64,000 nucleotides of DNA from Fructobacillus parabroussonetiae (GCF_018437265.1 NZ_JAAMFL010000006.1:62001-126000), one strand, 5' to 3'. Positions 35,824-45,230 are shown, counted from the stretch's first letter. Notes: generated by a model from the letters alone, not told the origin. Program-made: numbers and translations.

Positions 35824-36684
35824 ATGCTTACCCTATCACACGACATCGCAGCAAACGTCGTCAACAAAAGACAGAACAACAGTTTCAAGGGAAACTATGG
35901 TCACGTCCTCATTATTGGTGGCAACGAAAACCTTGGTGGCGCAGTCATCATGAACGCCCAAGCCGCCGTTTATTCTGGTGCGGGGCTCGTTACCGTTGCA
36001 ACGGATTTGGCCAACAAATCCGCCATCCACGCCCGCCTTCCAGAAGTGATGGTCATGGATTACCGAAAAGACCTATCGGCAGCCATCAAAAAAGCGGACG
36101 TCATCTTAATTGGTTCCGGTCTTGGCCAGGAATTAACCATTCTAAAAGAAACCCTCCAAGCCGTTCAAGCAAAACAGACGCTCATTATTGACGGTTCAGC
36201 CATTACCATGATGGCAGAGCAGCACCTTCCCCTTCCCAATGCCAAAGTCGTTCTCACCCCACACCAAATGGAATGGCAACGGTTTGGCGAAGTGGTCATT
36301 GCTGATCAAAGCAGGGAAGACGCGAACTGGGAGGCGCTGATCAACCTCAATCCGGAACCGATTCTTGTTTTGAAATCATCGGCTACCCAGGTATACTTGA
36401 AAGATGATATGTATCAACTGTCAGTTGGTGGCCCTTATCAGGCAACTGGCGGCATGGGCGACACCCTGGCTGGTATGATTGCCGGCTTTACGGCACAGTT
36501 TTCACCTGTCAGTCACGCTGTCTTAGCAGCCGTTTATACGCACTCCGCCATTGCCGAAGAGCTCAGCAAAACGGCCTACGTGACCCTGCCATCAAAAATC
36601 GCCGAAGCCATTCCGGCTTACATGCAACGATTGGCAATGGAAACGGTTAGCAAGGCGCCCGTCGATACAAAGCAAGAAGAATAG
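35824..36684 (+). CDS. nnrD: ADP-dependent NAD(P)H-hydrate dehydratase
   Basis: 286-residue ribokinase-fold repair enzyme that dehydrates damaged (S)-NAD(P)H hydrates. Motifs: GNYGHVLIIGGNENLGGA, GAGLVTVAT, VLTPHQMEWQRF and the C-terminal ATP/Mg motif TGGMGDTLAGMI. The YjeF N-terminal epimerase domain is not fused. The ATG at 35824 has AGGAGG upstream; an earlier in-frame Met would precede the SD. Followed 25 bp later by exoA in the same direction. Confidence 0.94.
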   Translation: MLTLSHDIAANVVNKRQNNSFKGNYGHVLIIGGNENLGGAVIMNAQAAVYSGAGLVTVATDLANKSAIHARLPEVMVMDYRKDLSAAIKKADVILIGSGLGQELTILKETLQAVQAKQTLIIDGSAITMMAEQHLPLPNAKVVLTPHQMEWQRFGEVVIADQSREDANWEALINLNPEPILVLKSSATQVYLKDDMYQLSVGGPYQATGGMGDTLAGMIAGFTAQFSPVSHAVLAAVYTHSAIAEELSKTAYVTLPSKIAEAIPAYMQRLAMETVSKAPVDTKQEE

Positions 36685-36709
36685 TAAAACGAGAAGGAAG
36701 AGAAGGCAC

Positions 36710-37528
36710 ATGAAACTCATCTCCTGGAACATCGATTCCATTAACGCCGCTGTCGAACACAAATCCGACCGTGGGCTCATGACTTGGGGCGTCCTCGAAA
36801 CCATTGCGGAAGCAAAACCGGACGTGATCGCCATTCAAGAAACCAAGCTAAAAGTCGAAGGCCTCACCAAGAAGCAACGAGAGGCGCTCGAAACGCTTTT
36901 TGCCGGCTATCACTTTTATACGAATTCTTCATCAGCCCGCAAATCCTATGCCGGCACGATGTTGATCACAAAAGACGAACCAATTAACGTGGCCTATCCG
37001 ACAATTGGGGCTCCCGGCGAAATGGATCAAGAAGGTCGGATTGTGACTGCAGAATTCGAGAATTGCTTCGTTTCAACTGTCTACACGCCTAACGCCGGTG
37101 GCGAACTAGCGCGTCTCGCTGATCGGCAACTTTGGGATGACGCATATCGTGCATACATCAACGGCTTGAACGAGCAAAAGCCCGTCATCTTCTCCGGTGA
37201 CTTTAACGTCGCCCACGAAGAAATCGATTTGAAGCACCCAAACACGAATCATCACTCGGCTGGCTTTACTGATGAAGAGCGCTCACAGTTCAGCAAGTTG
37301 CTCGACGCCGGCTATACGGACACCCTGCGCGCCATGCACCCAGGCGAAGAAGGCATTTATTCTTGGTGGGCCCAACGTTCGAAAACATCAAAAATCAACA
37401 ATTCTGGTTGGCGGATCGACTACTACTTGGTATCAAACCGAATCGCAGATAAAGTTGAAAATATCAAAGTCGTGGACACTGGCGCCCGCCAGGACCACGC
37501 CCCACTCGAATTAGAAATTAATTTATAA
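36710..37528 (+). CDS. exoA: Exodeoxyribonuclease III / AP endonuclease
   Basis: 272-residue Mg-dependent AP endonuclease and 3' exonuclease of base excision repair. Motifs: SWNIDSINA (Asn7), IQETKL (Glu44), SGDFNVAHEEIDL, WRIDYYLVSN and the catalytic QDHAPLELEI at the C-terminus. AAGGAAGAGAAGG precedes the ATG. Second gene after nnrD; ends in a bidirectional terminator. Confidence 0.97.
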   Translation: MKLISWNIDSINAAVEHKSDRGLMTWGVLETIAEAKPDVIAIQETKLKVEGLTKKQREALETLFAGYHFYTNSSSARKSYAGTMLITKDEPINVAYPTIGAPGEMDQEGRIVTAEFENCFVSTVYTPNAGGELARLADRQLWDDAYRAYINGLNEQKPVIFSGDFNVAHEEIDLKHPNTNHHSAGFTDEERSQFSKLLDAGYTDTLRAMHPGEEGIYSWWAQRSKTSKINNSGWRIDYYLVSNRIADKVENIKVVDTGARQDHAPLELEINL

Positions 37529-37533
37529 GATTC

Positions 37534-37566
37534 AAAAAGCTTCGCAAATTTTGCGAAGCTTTTTTT
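37534..37566. terminator. Bidirectional terminator (exoA / exonuclease)
   Basis: AAAAAGCTTCGCAAA and TTTGCGAAGCTTTTT (37534-37564), a 15-bp near-perfect palindrome between convergent genes. Confidence 0.94.
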
Positions 37567-37567
37567 A

Positions 37568-38101
37568 TTACTTATAGCGCACTGCTTCTTTTAGCGGTGC
37601 CGTGCCATAGAGCTGGCCTTGGCGAATCAAAATTTCAGCACAGGCAATCGCATCGGCTAAGGCATTGTGGTGATTTTTCAACGAAATATCAAGCGCGGCC
37701 GAAACCGTGTTCAACTTGTGATTTGGCAAATCAGGCATTAACCGACGAGACGTTTTTAACGTATCCAAAACTTGGAAGTGCGCATCGGGCAAGTCATAAT
37801 AGTCCAAGCAAGCCTTCAAAACAGACACATCAAAGGTCGCATTGTGGGCAACAACCATCTTTTCCTCGGTAAAAAACGGGGCGATTGTGGGCCAAATTTC
37901 TTTAAAAGTCGGCGCGTCAACCACGTCTTCTTCATAAATGCCGTGAATCTGCGAATTTCGCGCAGAAAAAGGGGTATCCGGCTTCAGTAATGTATAAAAC
38001 TGGTCAACAATTTCGTCATTTCGAACAACGACCAGCGCCAGCGAAACGGCTGAATGTCGCTGACCCGAGGCCGTTTCAAAATCAATGGCAACAAAATTCA
38101 T
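37568..38101 (-). CDS. DnaQ-like 3'-5' exonuclease (DEDDh)
   Basis: 177-residue stand-alone exonuclease of the PolIII epsilon type. Visible DEDDh residues: AIDFETA (Asp7, Glu9), HNATFDVSVL and HHNALADA. There is no BRCT or helicase domain, so it is not DinG. Role uncertain; similar proteins degrade short DNA or RNA ends. ATGA overlap with the preceding GNAT gene indicates coupling. Confidence 0.88.
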   Translation of the reverse strand: MNFVAIDFETASGQRHSAVSLALVVVRNDEIVDQFYTLLKPDTPFSARNSQIHGIYEEDVVDAPTFKEIWPTIAPFFTEEKMVVAHNATFDVSVLKACLDYYDLPDAHFQVLDTLKTSRRLMPDLPNHKLNTVSAALDISLKNHHNALADAIACAEILIRQGQLYGTAPLKEAVRYK

Positions 38102-38655
38102 ACGAGGCTCAACTCCCTTCGTTCAAGCGTTGCTTGCCGTTTATTTGGTAATTGGACAGACTGCTCAGCTCCTGGCACAACGGCAAAGCCCAACTCATCG
38201 TAGAGATGACGAGCCGGGGCATTCGTGATATCAACATCTAGCCAGAGTCGCTCATAACCAACCTGAACCGCCCAATCGATCATTGACTGAATGGTTAAGC
38301 GGCCCAGCCCCTGATTTTGATAATCATGTAAAATCGCAATGCCAACTTCGCCAGACGAGATCGAACCAATGCCAACCGGGTAGGAAAGCGCCGGATTATC
38401 GTCTGAATCTGTCGCCGTTTCGGCTTCCGCCCAGACTAGCCATGTTTTTGCTGGCAAAGTCGCTTCCGCGTCAAGCTCTTCTTCGTCGATACTTTGCGAC
38501 TGCTGCCGTGCCAATTCATCGGCTAACTGAAAGGTATCCGATTCCTGCTTTAAAACAGCCAAAAGGTCTTGTGCAACTTGGGCGTGTTGCAAGTCGAGGC
38601 TCTTCAAACAATAAGATAAGCTGACTTCGTTTTCACCCGGGTACTCAACCATCAT
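38098..38655 (-). CDS. GNAT family N-acetyltransferase
   Basis: 185 residues. The acetyl-CoA-binding motif A is VGIAILHDYQNQGLGRLTIQ, and motif B is NAPARHLYDELGFAVV. The N-terminal third has a weakly conserved, acidic segment. Substrate unknown. It lies between tsaE and an exonuclease, overlapping both. RimI, the usual partner of TsaE loci, is a shorter enzyme, and this one is not an evident match. The first of two adjacent ATGs (38655) has GAGG at 7 nt. Confidence 0.83.
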   Translation of the reverse strand: MMVEYPGENEVSLSYCLKSLDLQHAQVAQDLLAVLKQESDTFQLADELARQQSQSIDEEELDAEATLPAKTWLVWAEAETATDSDDNPALSYPVGIGSISSGEVGIAILHDYQNQGLGRLTIQSMIDWAVQVGYERLWLDVDITNAPARHLYDELGFAVVPGAEQSVQLPNKRQATLERRELSLV

Positions 38656-39107
38656 ACGAGTGCCTCTTCGATGGCAGCAGCCTTTCCCAGACCCTTTACC
38701 GTAATCAGACGTTCGTCTGCACCGTTTCCGGTCCGCTCAAAAGTCATCACCAAGCGGTCATTGGGCAGCAAATCCGCCATGAATTGTGGCCATTCGATTA
38801 ACGTCACACCATCCGTTCCCAGATAGTCCTCAAATCCCTGGTCAGCTGCACCAGATTCTTCCAAACGGTAGGCGTCAAAATGATAAAGTGGCAACCGTCC
38901 CGACTCGTAGGTATTCAAAATATTAAAAGTGGGACTCTTGACGCGATCCGATACACCGAGTGCCTGGGCAAAGCCCTTTGTAAAAGTCGTTTTACCAGCG
39001 CCCAAGTCCCCGTTTAGGGTGATCACTAAGCCAACCGTGGCTAAATCTGCCAGCTTTTTTGCCAACGCCTGTGTTTGCGCCGGATTTGTGCTTTCGAATG
39101 TTTTCAT
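38652..39107 (-). CDS. tsaE: tRNA t6A biosynthesis ATPase TsaE
   Basis: 151-residue P-loop ATPase of the TsaBDE complex that makes N6-threonylcarbamoyladenosine. Motifs: LNGDLGAGKTTFTKGFAQALG (Walker A), VKSPTFNILNTYESG, YHFDAYRL and LIEWPQ. The ATG at 39105-39107 has no SD. TGG-TATAAT ends seven bases before it, suggesting a leaderless mRNA. A TTG six bases upstream lies within the promoter-to-start interval and is unlikely. Confidence 0.95.
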   Translation of the reverse strand: MKTFESTNPAQTQALAKKLADLATVGLVITLNGDLGAGKTTFTKGFAQALGVSDRVKSPTFNILNTYESGRLPLYHFDAYRLEESGAADQGFEDYLGTDGVTLIEWPQFMADLLPNDRLVMTFERTGNGADERLITVKGLGKAAAIEEALV

Positions 39108-39114
39108 AACCAAT

Positions 39115-39123
39115 ATTATACCA
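39115..39123 (-). promoter_or_regulatory. Extended -10 promoter of tsaE (leaderless)
   Basis: Minus strand TGG-TATAAT (39123 to 39115) followed by ATTGGTT and then ATG. The predicted +1 is the last base before, or the A of, the start codon. Confidence 0.7.
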
Positions 39124-39168
39124 CGGCCCCGCCCCTTCTGGTCTGGACCAGCCGCTTAAAAGAACAGT

Positions 39169-39193
39169 AAAAAACGCGGGTAAAAACCCGCGT
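39169..39193 (-). terminator. Terminator of ruvB-queA
   Basis: ACGCGGGT / ACCCGCGT (39174-39193), T-run on the minus strand. Confidence 0.93.
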
Positions 39194-39200
39194 CTTTTCG

Positions 39201-40262
39201 TTATTTATGAACAAACATGGCATCCCCAAAGGAGAAGAAACGGTACTTTTCAGCCACGGCATGCTGGTAGGCATTCAAAATATTTTCACGACCCGTAAAG
39301 GCAGCGACTAACATCACCAAAGTTGACTTTGGTAAATGGAAGTTCGTAATGAATGCATCGACAATCTGCCAGTCATAGCCAGGCTTAATAAAGATATCGG
39401 TCCAACCAGAATCCGCCTTTAATTCACCCTGGAACTTAGTTCCGATGGTTTCCAGTGTCCGAATCGAGGTCGTCCCCGTGGCCACAACGCGGCCACCGTT
39501 TTTGCGTACCTTGTTCAGCTTGGCTGCCGCTTCCTCTGACAACTGGTAGAACTCGGAATGCATCTTGTGGTCTTCGATGTTTTCTTCGTCAACTGGTCGG
39601 AACGTTCCCAAGCCAACGTGCAAGGTCAACTCGACCAATTCAACGCCCTTATCAGCCACTTTTTGGAGCAATTCTGGGGTCCAATGAAGACCTGCCGTTG
39701 GTGCGGCAGCGGAACCATCAACCTTCGAATAAACGGTCTGGTATCGTTCCTGATCTTCCAATTTTTCTTTGATGTAAGGTGGCAGAGGCATTTCACCTAG
39801 CTGTTCCAGCCGTTCCATGAAGATCCCTTGGTAGTCAAACTGAATGTATCGACCACCATGGTCCAATTCCTTCACAATCGTTCCCGTCATCACGGGCTTT
39901 TCGGGGTCGTCACCAAACACAATCGTCGAGCCCACTGGGGACTTTTTTGCGGGCTTTACCAAGACTTCCCATACGTCATCGTGATCTTGACGAAGCAAAA
40001 GAACCTCGGCATGACCACCGGTACTTGGCCGAACCCCGTGCAAACGAGCGGGCAAGACCCGGGAATTGTTCATTACCAAGGCATCGCCAGGATTCAAGTA
40101 GGACAAGATATCGTAAAAGTGCTTGTCTTCATAGGCGCCCGTTTCGGCGTTCAAAACCAACAAACGCGAGGAGGAACGATCCTTCAAAGGCGTTTGGGCG
40201 ATCAGTTCTTCTGGTAAATCATAATCAAAATCCGATAGTTGATAGTGTGCCGCTTCGGTCAT
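39201..40262 (-). CDS. queA: S-adenosylmethionine:tRNA ribosyltransferase-isomerase
   Basis: 353-residue enzyme of queuosine synthesis that adds epoxycyclopentanediol to preQ1 in tRNA. Begins [17 protein letters not shown]; further motifs [35 protein letters not shown] and [18 protein letters not shown]-like (here [11 protein letters not shown]). The ATG at 40260-40262 has AAGGGGG. Longer frames run back into ruvB and are rejected. The pair ruvB-queA is conserved in Firmicutes; tgt is not in the window. Confidence 0.96.
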   Translation of the reverse strand: MTEAAHYQLSDFDYDLPEELIAQTPLKDRSSSRLLVLNAETGAYEDKHFYDILSYLNPGDALVMNNSRVLPARLHGVRPSTGGHAEVLLLRQDHDDVWEVLVKPAKKSPVGSTIVFGDDPEKPVMTGTIVKELDHGGRYIQFDYQGIFMERLEQLGEMPLPPYIKEKLEDQERYQTVYSKVDGSAAAPTAGLHWTPELLQKVADKGVELVELTLHVGLGTFRPVDEENIEDHKMHSEFYQLSEEAAAKLNKVRKNGGRVVATGTTSIRTLETIGTKFQGELKADSGWTDIFIKPGYDWQIVDAFITNFHLPKSTLVMLVAAFTGRENILNAYQHAVAEKYRFFSFGDAMFVHK

Positions 40263-40272
40263 GGCATCCCCC

Positions 40273-41328
40273 TTAATTCTGCTGTTCATATGGGCGTCCG
40301 AGGTGCTGGTAAGCTGATTTTGTGACCACACGTCCCCGGGGCGTCCGCTTTAAAAAGCCAATTTGAAGTAAATATGGCTCCACCATCGATTCAATGGTGT
40401 CTTGTTCTTCACCAATATTGGCGGCAATGGTTGCCAGACCAACTGGCCCACCATTATACAAATCAATCATGGCAAGCAAAAGCTTATGGTCGGTTTCATC
40501 CAAGCCCTTTTGATCCACCCGTAATTTATCTAAGGCAGTCGCCACTAATGCTGGTTCAATGGCAGATTTCCCAGCCACCTGAGCAAAGTCGCGCACCCGC
40601 TTTAACAAGCGGTTAGCGATTCGGGGCGTTCCCCGCGAACGCAAGGCAACGGCCAGCGCCCCCTCTTTTGTGATTGGCGCTTCAAAAATGGCAGCCGTTC
40701 GTGTCACGATTTCAGCTAAGTCTTCTGGCTCGTAGTAGGCCAGGGAGTTAATAATGCCAAAGCGATCACGAAGCGGTTTTGATAACATTCCTGGCCTTGT
40801 TGTCGCCCCAACGAGTGTAAAAGGTGGTAACGGGAAGTGAACGGCCCTCGCCGTTGGTCCCTGCCCAACCATGATATCGATATAGTAATCTTCCATGGCC
40901 GAATAGAGCATTTCTTCCACGTTCATCGGCAATCGATGAATTTCATCAATAAACAGCACATCCCCAGGTTCCAAGCCATTCAAAAGTGCGACCAGGTCGC
41001 CCCCCTTTTCAATGGCCGGACCGGATGCCGTCTTGAGGTGAACCCCTAGCTCGTTGGCAATAATCATCGCCAAAGTCGTTTTACCAAGGCCTGGAGGGCC
41101 AAAAAGCAAAACGTGGTCCAAGGCTTCCTCGCGCATCTTGGCGGCCTTCAGATAGACCGAAAGTTCTTCCTTTAACGCCTTTTGCCCGATGTATTCGGAT
41201 AGCTTTTTAGGACGCAGCGAAAGTTCACTTTCCTGCTCCTCTTGGTTCGCACCGGCGTTTTTTAAGAGTTCGTCCGCCTCGTTTTGCCCTTCGAACCAAC
41301 TGTTGAATTGTGTCGTTTCCTCTGTCAT
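40273..41328 (-). CDS. ruvB: Holliday junction branch migration helicase RuvB
   Basis: 351-residue AAA+ motor. Walker A GPPGLGKT (77-84), Walker [19 protein letters not shown] sensor region, and the C-terminal winged helix ending in [13 protein letters not shown]. ruvA is not adjacent. The ATG at 41326-41328 lies seven bases after TATAAT. A weak AGGA three bases before the ATG is too close to be a normal SD, so the mRNA may be leaderless. Confidence 0.97.
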   Translation of the reverse strand: MTEETTQFNSWFEGQNEADELLKNAGANQEEQESELSLRPKKLSEYIGQKALKEELSVYLKAAKMREEALDHVLLFGPPGLGKTTLAMIIANELGVHLKTASGPAIEKGGDLVALLNGLEPGDVLFIDEIHRLPMNVEEMLYSAMEDYYIDIMVGQGPTARAVHFPLPPFTLVGATTRPGMLSKPLRDRFGIINSLAYYEPEDLAEIVTRTAAIFEAPITKEGALAVALRSRGTPRIANRLLKRVRDFAQVAGKSAIEPALVATALDKLRVDQKGLDETDHKLLLAMIDLYNGGPVGLATIAANIGEEQDTIESMVEPYLLQIGFLKRTPRGRVVTKSAYQHLGRPYEQQN

Positions 41329-41335
41329 TAGTCCT

Positions 41336-41341
41336 ATTATA
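41336..41341 (-). promoter_or_regulatory. -10 element of ruvB-queA
   Basis: Minus strand TATAAT (41341 to 41336), 7 nt from the ATG. Preceded by CGC rather than TGN. No -35 recognised. Confidence 0.6.
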
Positions 41342-41389
41342 GCGTATTTTGCTTTTCTTTTGGCAGTTCCAATACCGTCTGGGCGCAAA

Positions 41390-41413
41390 TAAAAAAGTCG
41401 GTTTCCCGACTTT
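41390..41413 (-). terminator. Terminator of murI-rdgB
   Basis: AAAGTCGG / CCGACTTT (41394-41413), TTTC loop, overlapping the rdgB stop; T-run on the minus strand. Confidence 0.9.
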
Positions 41414-42017
41414 ATTCGGCCAACCAGGCCGGTAATTTCAAACGTAATTCCTGCAGGGCCCGACCGCGGTGTGACACGTCATTCTTTTCGGCCGTGGTCA
41501 TTTCAGCAAAGGTCTTTTCAGCAGGCGCATAGTAAAAAATTGGATCGTAGCCAAAGCTTTCCTGCCCATCCCAGTCTTCCGTGATAAAGCCGTCCACACG
41601 ACCAGCCACTTGTAAGTTGGCTCGGTCCGGTCCCACAACGACCATGACCGTCGTAAAGAAGGCTTCACGTTCAATGTCTTGCTTACCCGATAACTTGGCG
41701 AGTACCTTTCGATTATTGGCAACGTCATCATGGTCACCAGCGTAGCGGGCAGAAAAAACGCCGGGCTCGCCGTTCAAAGAAGGGATGGTCAGGCCGGAAT
41801 CATCGGCCAGTACCAAATCATCTGGATAGGCTTTGGCAATGGTCTCTGCCTTCTTGGTCGCGTTCTCCAAAAAAGTCTGTCCATCCTCCAAGACGTCAGG
41901 GACAGCTGGCAAATCGGCCAGTGAAACCAGGTCAAGGGCAATCGCCGCTTCTTTAAAAGCGGCTTTCATCTCGTTGACTTTATGGGCGTTCTTGCTAGCA
42001 ATAATCAAACGGGTCAT
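41412..42017 (-). CDS. rdgB: XTP/dITP diphosphatase (RdgB/HAM1)
   Basis: 201-residue house-cleaning nucleotidase that removes ITP, dITP and XTP. Motifs: [13 protein letters not shown] at the N-terminus, [48 protein letters not shown] and the C-terminal [10 protein letters not shown]. The ATG at 42015-42017 has GAGAGGA. Transcribed with murI, the usual racE-ysnA arrangement. Confidence 0.96.
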   Translation of the reverse strand: MTRLIIASKNAHKVNEMKAAFKEAAIALDLVSLADLPAVPDVLEDGQTFLENATKKAETIAKAYPDDLVLADDSGLTIPSLNGEPGVFSARYAGDHDDVANNRKVLAKLSGKQDIEREAFFTTVMVVVGPDRANLQVAGRVDGFITEDWDGQESFGYDPIFYYAPAEKTFAEMTTAEKNDVSHRGRALQELRLKLPAWLAE

Positions 42018-42028
42018 CGTAAATCCTC

Positions 42029-42856
42029 TCACTTGTTTTCAAGGGTGGTTAACGGCAGGTGCCGGTATTGAAAATCGCCTTGGCCAAGCCAATTATTGGC
42101 AATCGTTTCAAAAGTCGCAACCGGTCCCGTCGTATACAGTTGATAAGTCGCTGACTTTTCCTTGCTTTTCGACAGAAGGTCTTGCTGTTTCAAATAATCC
42201 GCTAAGTCCTTAGCCGTCGCCTTCCCCGCATCAACTAATTGGACGCCGTCAGCAACAGCTGACTGAATGGCTGGCGTCAGCAAAGGAAAGTGGGTACAAC
42301 CAAGAATGAGCGTATCAATCTGATCGTTTTCAAAGTGCTTTAAGTGCGCCTTGACGGCTGTCTTTGCTTCATCACTTTGGTAACGATTTTTCTCGACCAG
42401 TTGCACGAAGTCTGGCTCTGCTTGTGCAAAGACTTTGGCAGTGGGCAGTAGGGCTTCAATCTCTTCTTGGTAGCGGCCCGATTTGACCGTACCTTCCGTT
42501 GCAATTAAACCAATTCGACCCGACAAAGTCGTGTCAACTGCCGCCTTTGCGCCAGAATCAATGACACCAATGACAGGAATGTCTAATTCATCCTGCAAAA
42601 CTGGTAAAGCACAGGCAGTGGCGGTATTGCAAGCAATGGCCAAGACCTTAATCTGGTGTTTTTTCACTAAAAAGTGAGCAATCTGCCGGCTGTAATCAAT
42701 CACCTCGTCGGGTGATTTTGGGCCGTACGGGTTACGGGCGTTATCCCCAACAAAGACAATTGACTCATCGGGCAAGAGTGCCTTGGTCGCCTTGAGGACG
42801 GTCAGTCCACCAATGCCAGAATCCATCATTCCAATTGCGTTTTCTCGTTTTTCCAT
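42029..42856 (-). CDS. murI: Glutamate racemase
   Basis: 275-residue cofactor-independent racemase supplying D-glutamate for MurD. Catalytic cysteines lie in AIACNTATA and LGCTHFPLL; N-terminal GMMDSGIGGLTVLK and VGDNARNPYGPKS are typical. The AGGAGG upstream is only one base from the ATG, an unusual spacing, and a -10-like GATAAT lies seven bases upstream. The real translation signal is therefore uncertain, though no better start exists before the conserved MDSGIGG. Confidence 0.96.
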   Translation of the reverse strand: MEKRENAIGMMDSGIGGLTVLKATKALLPDESIVFVGDNARNPYGPKSPDEVIDYSRQIAHFLVKKHQIKVLAIACNTATACALPVLQDELDIPVIGVIDSGAKAAVDTTLSGRIGLIATEGTVKSGRYQEEIEALLPTAKVFAQAEPDFVQLVEKNRYQSDEAKTAVKAHLKHFENDQIDTLILGCTHFPLLTPAIQSAVADGVQLVDAGKATAKDLADYLKQQDLLSKSKEKSATYQLYTTGPVATFETIANNWLGQGDFQYRHLPLTTLENK

Positions 42857-42919
42857 ACCTCCTATTATCGGATAATCTTAAAAAAAAGCAAGAGAGACCG
42901 GGCCGAAAGTCGCGCTATT

Positions 42920-42928
42920 TGTTATAAT
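42920..42928 (+). promoter_or_regulatory. Extended -10 promoter of yslB
   Basis: TGT-TATAAT on the plus strand; +1 near 42935, leader about 17 nt containing AAAGGA. Divergent from murI. Confidence 0.7.
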
Positions 42929-42951
42929 AGTTAGAAGAAAGGATGTCTTTT

Positions 42952-43785
42952 ATGCCAAACGCTCGATCAAATCAAACAATCGGTTCAACACGGTCTGAAA
43001 ACGCCTTTGCATCGCTACTCCTACGGGATGGTCTCTTGCAAAACCTGTTAACAGATGACTACGCCAACATCACGTATTGGGCTGGAAAGGAACTGGCACG
43101 TCAGTTCCCACTTGAATCAATCGCCGAAATCACGGACTTTTTCGACAAAGCCGCCTTTGGTGATCTGGCCATTACCTACCAGGGCGAAGCCGAACAACAA
43201 TGGGTCCTATCGGGGCCTGTGGTAGCGGACCGTTTGGCATTGAACCGCCAGGCCGACTTTTCATTGGAAGCCGGCTTCCTCGCACAGCAAGTCGAATTGC
43301 AAAACGAGGCCGTTTCGGAAAGCTACTTTCAAGTCGTCACCCGCAAACACGCCGTGACGATTACCATCATGGTGGATAACGACCATAAGATTGATTCGCT
43401 CACCGCCTCTGAACAAGTTGGCTTGCGTGACCGCTTCTTCGACTTGATGGATGAAAAAACCGAAACGGTTCACGAACAAATCGAAAGCGTCGGACAAATT
43501 AAGCCCGCTTCAGAATCACACATGATCGATGAAGATGCCGAAATTTCCGAAGCTGACACGCTGAGTCAAACCGCCACAAGCACAATGGCTGAGACGGTTG
43601 AAAACAGCCAGAGCCAGCTCAGTCAAGAAGCACCAGCTGACGCGGTATCCCAAATCAATGATGAAGCAGCAATCATCACAGATGACGAGGAGCTGTCAGT
43701 CGAACAGTCAATCACGAACTCACTTTTAGCCTTTGATCCAAAGGCTAAAAAGACGAATGATTCAAAGACTGCCCTGGACTTTTAA
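42952..43785 (+). CDS. yslB: YslB-like DUF2507 protein with long acidic tail
   Basis: 277 residues. The first 145 match the DUF2507/YslB domain, with FASLLLRDGLLQNLL and ITYWAGKELARQFPLES as the family hallmark near residues 25-60. From about 150 onwards there is a low-complexity tail rich in Glu, Asp, Ser, Gln and Ala, which I would predict disordered. Family members are usually about 150 residues, so the tail is extra. Function unknown; often next to murI (racE) in Firmicutes. The ATG at 42952 is 8 nt from AAAGGA. Confidence 0.85.
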   Translation: MPNARSNQTIGSTRSENAFASLLLRDGLLQNLLTDDYANITYWAGKELARQFPLESIAEITDFFDKAAFGDLAITYQGEAEQQWVLSGPVVADRLALNRQADFSLEAGFLAQQVELQNEAVSESYFQVVTRKHAVTITIMVDNDHKIDSLTASEQVGLRDRFFDLMDEKTETVHEQIESVGQIKPASESHMIDEDAEISEADTLSQTATSTMAETVENSQSQLSQEAPADAVSQINDEAAIITDDEELSVEQSITNSLLAFDPKAKKTNDSKTALDF

Positions 43786-43791
43786 AAAAAC

Positions 43792-43824
43792 AAAAAAAAC
43801 CACCCCATCGGGTGGTTTTTTGTT
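43792..43824. terminator. Bidirectional terminator (yslB / cshB)
   Basis: AACCACCC / GGGTGGTT (43798-43817) with CATC loop, A-run upstream and T-run downstream, between convergent genes. Confidence 0.93.
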
Positions 43825-43868
43825 TGGTAGAAAGAATTTTTCTAACCTTGCGCTTGTCAGCGAACCTC

Positions 43869-45230
43869 TTAATCCTGGTTCTTATTTTGACGACGGGTGT
43901 TTCTTCTTTCCTGCCGCTGTTCAATACGACGATCCATTTGTTGCTTTCGCTTCAAATTATTCTTGATCTGACGCTTGTAACCAGGCTTGACTTTCTTTTT
44001 CTTCTTTTTGACCATCCCGACCATTTCTGGATCGAGCTTTTTCGTCGTGGCTTGTCGTTGGTAACGGGCCTTACGGTCCTTCACATCGACAATGTCTTCA
44101 TTCTTAATCTGCTTATTTTGGAAAACAATGCCCAACTTCTCAAGTTCAGCAATCTTGTTTTCTTCATCAGGCCCATACAAGGTCACAGCCGTTCCTGAGA
44201 GACCATTTCGGCCCGTTCGACCGACACGGTGAACGAAGAACTCTAATTCACCCGGAACGCCATCATTAATGACATGGGAAACGCCTTCAATATCAATACC
44301 ACGGGCAGCCAAATCGGTGGCCACGACATATTGATAATCGAGGTGCAAAATGCCCTTCATGACTCGTCGGCGTTCACGGGGTGGAATATCTCCGTGAATC
44401 TCGGCCACCTTGAGTCCTTGACTACGCAAATGGGCAGCCAATTCCTTCACCCGTTCTTTTGTATTAGCAAAAATCAGTGCTAAATACGGATTAAAGATTG
44501 TGAGCAATCGGTCGATCACCTCTTCTTTATTCTTTGAACGGGTAGCAATCAACCAGTTATCAACTGTATCGGCAATCGTCGCCGACGTTGGAATCGTGGT
44601 GAAAACCGGGTTCTCCAAATACTTACGCAAGAACGGCTTCAACTTTTCTGGCATCGTTGCTGAAAAGACGAGTGTCTGCAAATCCTTTGGCATGGCAGCA
44701 GCCAAAAAATCAACATCAGGCAAAAAGCCCATGTCCAAAGTCATATCCGCTTCATCAACAACCAGCGTCTTAACCTGGTTGACAACCAGCGAACCGGACT
44801 TGACTAAGTCGGAAAGACGACCCGGTGTACCAACGACTAACTGTGGCTGATGCTTCTCTAGTTGTCTTACCTGACGCGCTTTATCCGTACCACCGACATA
44901 TTCGACGATGGCGACTTTTTCCATTGCCATGGCTTCTGCAAAAGCGCGTGCCGCCTTGGCAATTTGTGCGGCTAATTCACGTGATGGCGTTGTAATCACA
45001 ACTTGCGTCCGCTGTACGGTCGGATCCAATTGATTAAAAATGGGTACCAAGAAGGTATGGGTCTTTCCAGAACCCGTCTGGGACTGGCCGACCACATCCC
45101 CACCTCGCAAAACCGTCGGAATCAACTTCGCCTGAATGGGCGTTGGCTGATCAAAGCCGATCTTTTTCAGTGCCTTTAGCACGTCCGGCTTTAAGTTAAA
45201 TTGGCCAAATTGTTGGCTTTCTTCTGACAT
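43869..45230 (-). CDS. cshB: DEAD-box RNA helicase (CshB-like)
   Basis: 453-residue ATP-dependent RNA helicase for ribosome assembly or cold adaptation. Q motif FDQPTPIQAKLIP, Walker A SQTGSGKT (50-57), PSRELAAQ, DEAD box VVDEADMTLD, SAT, and helicase C motifs ATDLAARGID and HRVGRTGRNG. The highly basic tail (KKKKKKVKPGYKRQ, Arg/Gln/Asn-rich) fits the CshB subfamily. Downstream of nrnA by about 56 bp. AAGGA upstream. Confidence 0.93.
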   Translation of the reverse strand: MSEESQQFGQFNLKPDVLKALKKIGFDQPTPIQAKLIPTVLRGGDVVGQSQTGSGKTHTFLVPIFNQLDPTVQRTQVVITTPSRELAAQIAKAARAFAEAMAMEKVAIVEYVGGTDKARQVRQLEKHQPQLVVGTPGRLSDLVKSGSLVVNQVKTLVVDEADMTLDMGFLPDVDFLAAAMPKDLQTLVFSATMPEKLKPFLRKYLENPVFTTIPTSATIADTVDNWLIATRSKNKEEVIDRLLTIFNPYLALIFANTKERVKELAAHLRSQGLKVAEIHGDIPPRERRRVMKGILHLDYQYVVATDLAARGIDIEGVSHVINDGVPGELEFFVHRVGRTGRNGLSGTAVTLYGPDEENKIAELEKLGIVFQNKQIKNEDIVDVKDRKARYQRQATTKKLDPEMVGMVKKKKKKVKPGYKRQIKNNLKRKQQMDRRIEQRQERRNTRRQNKNQD

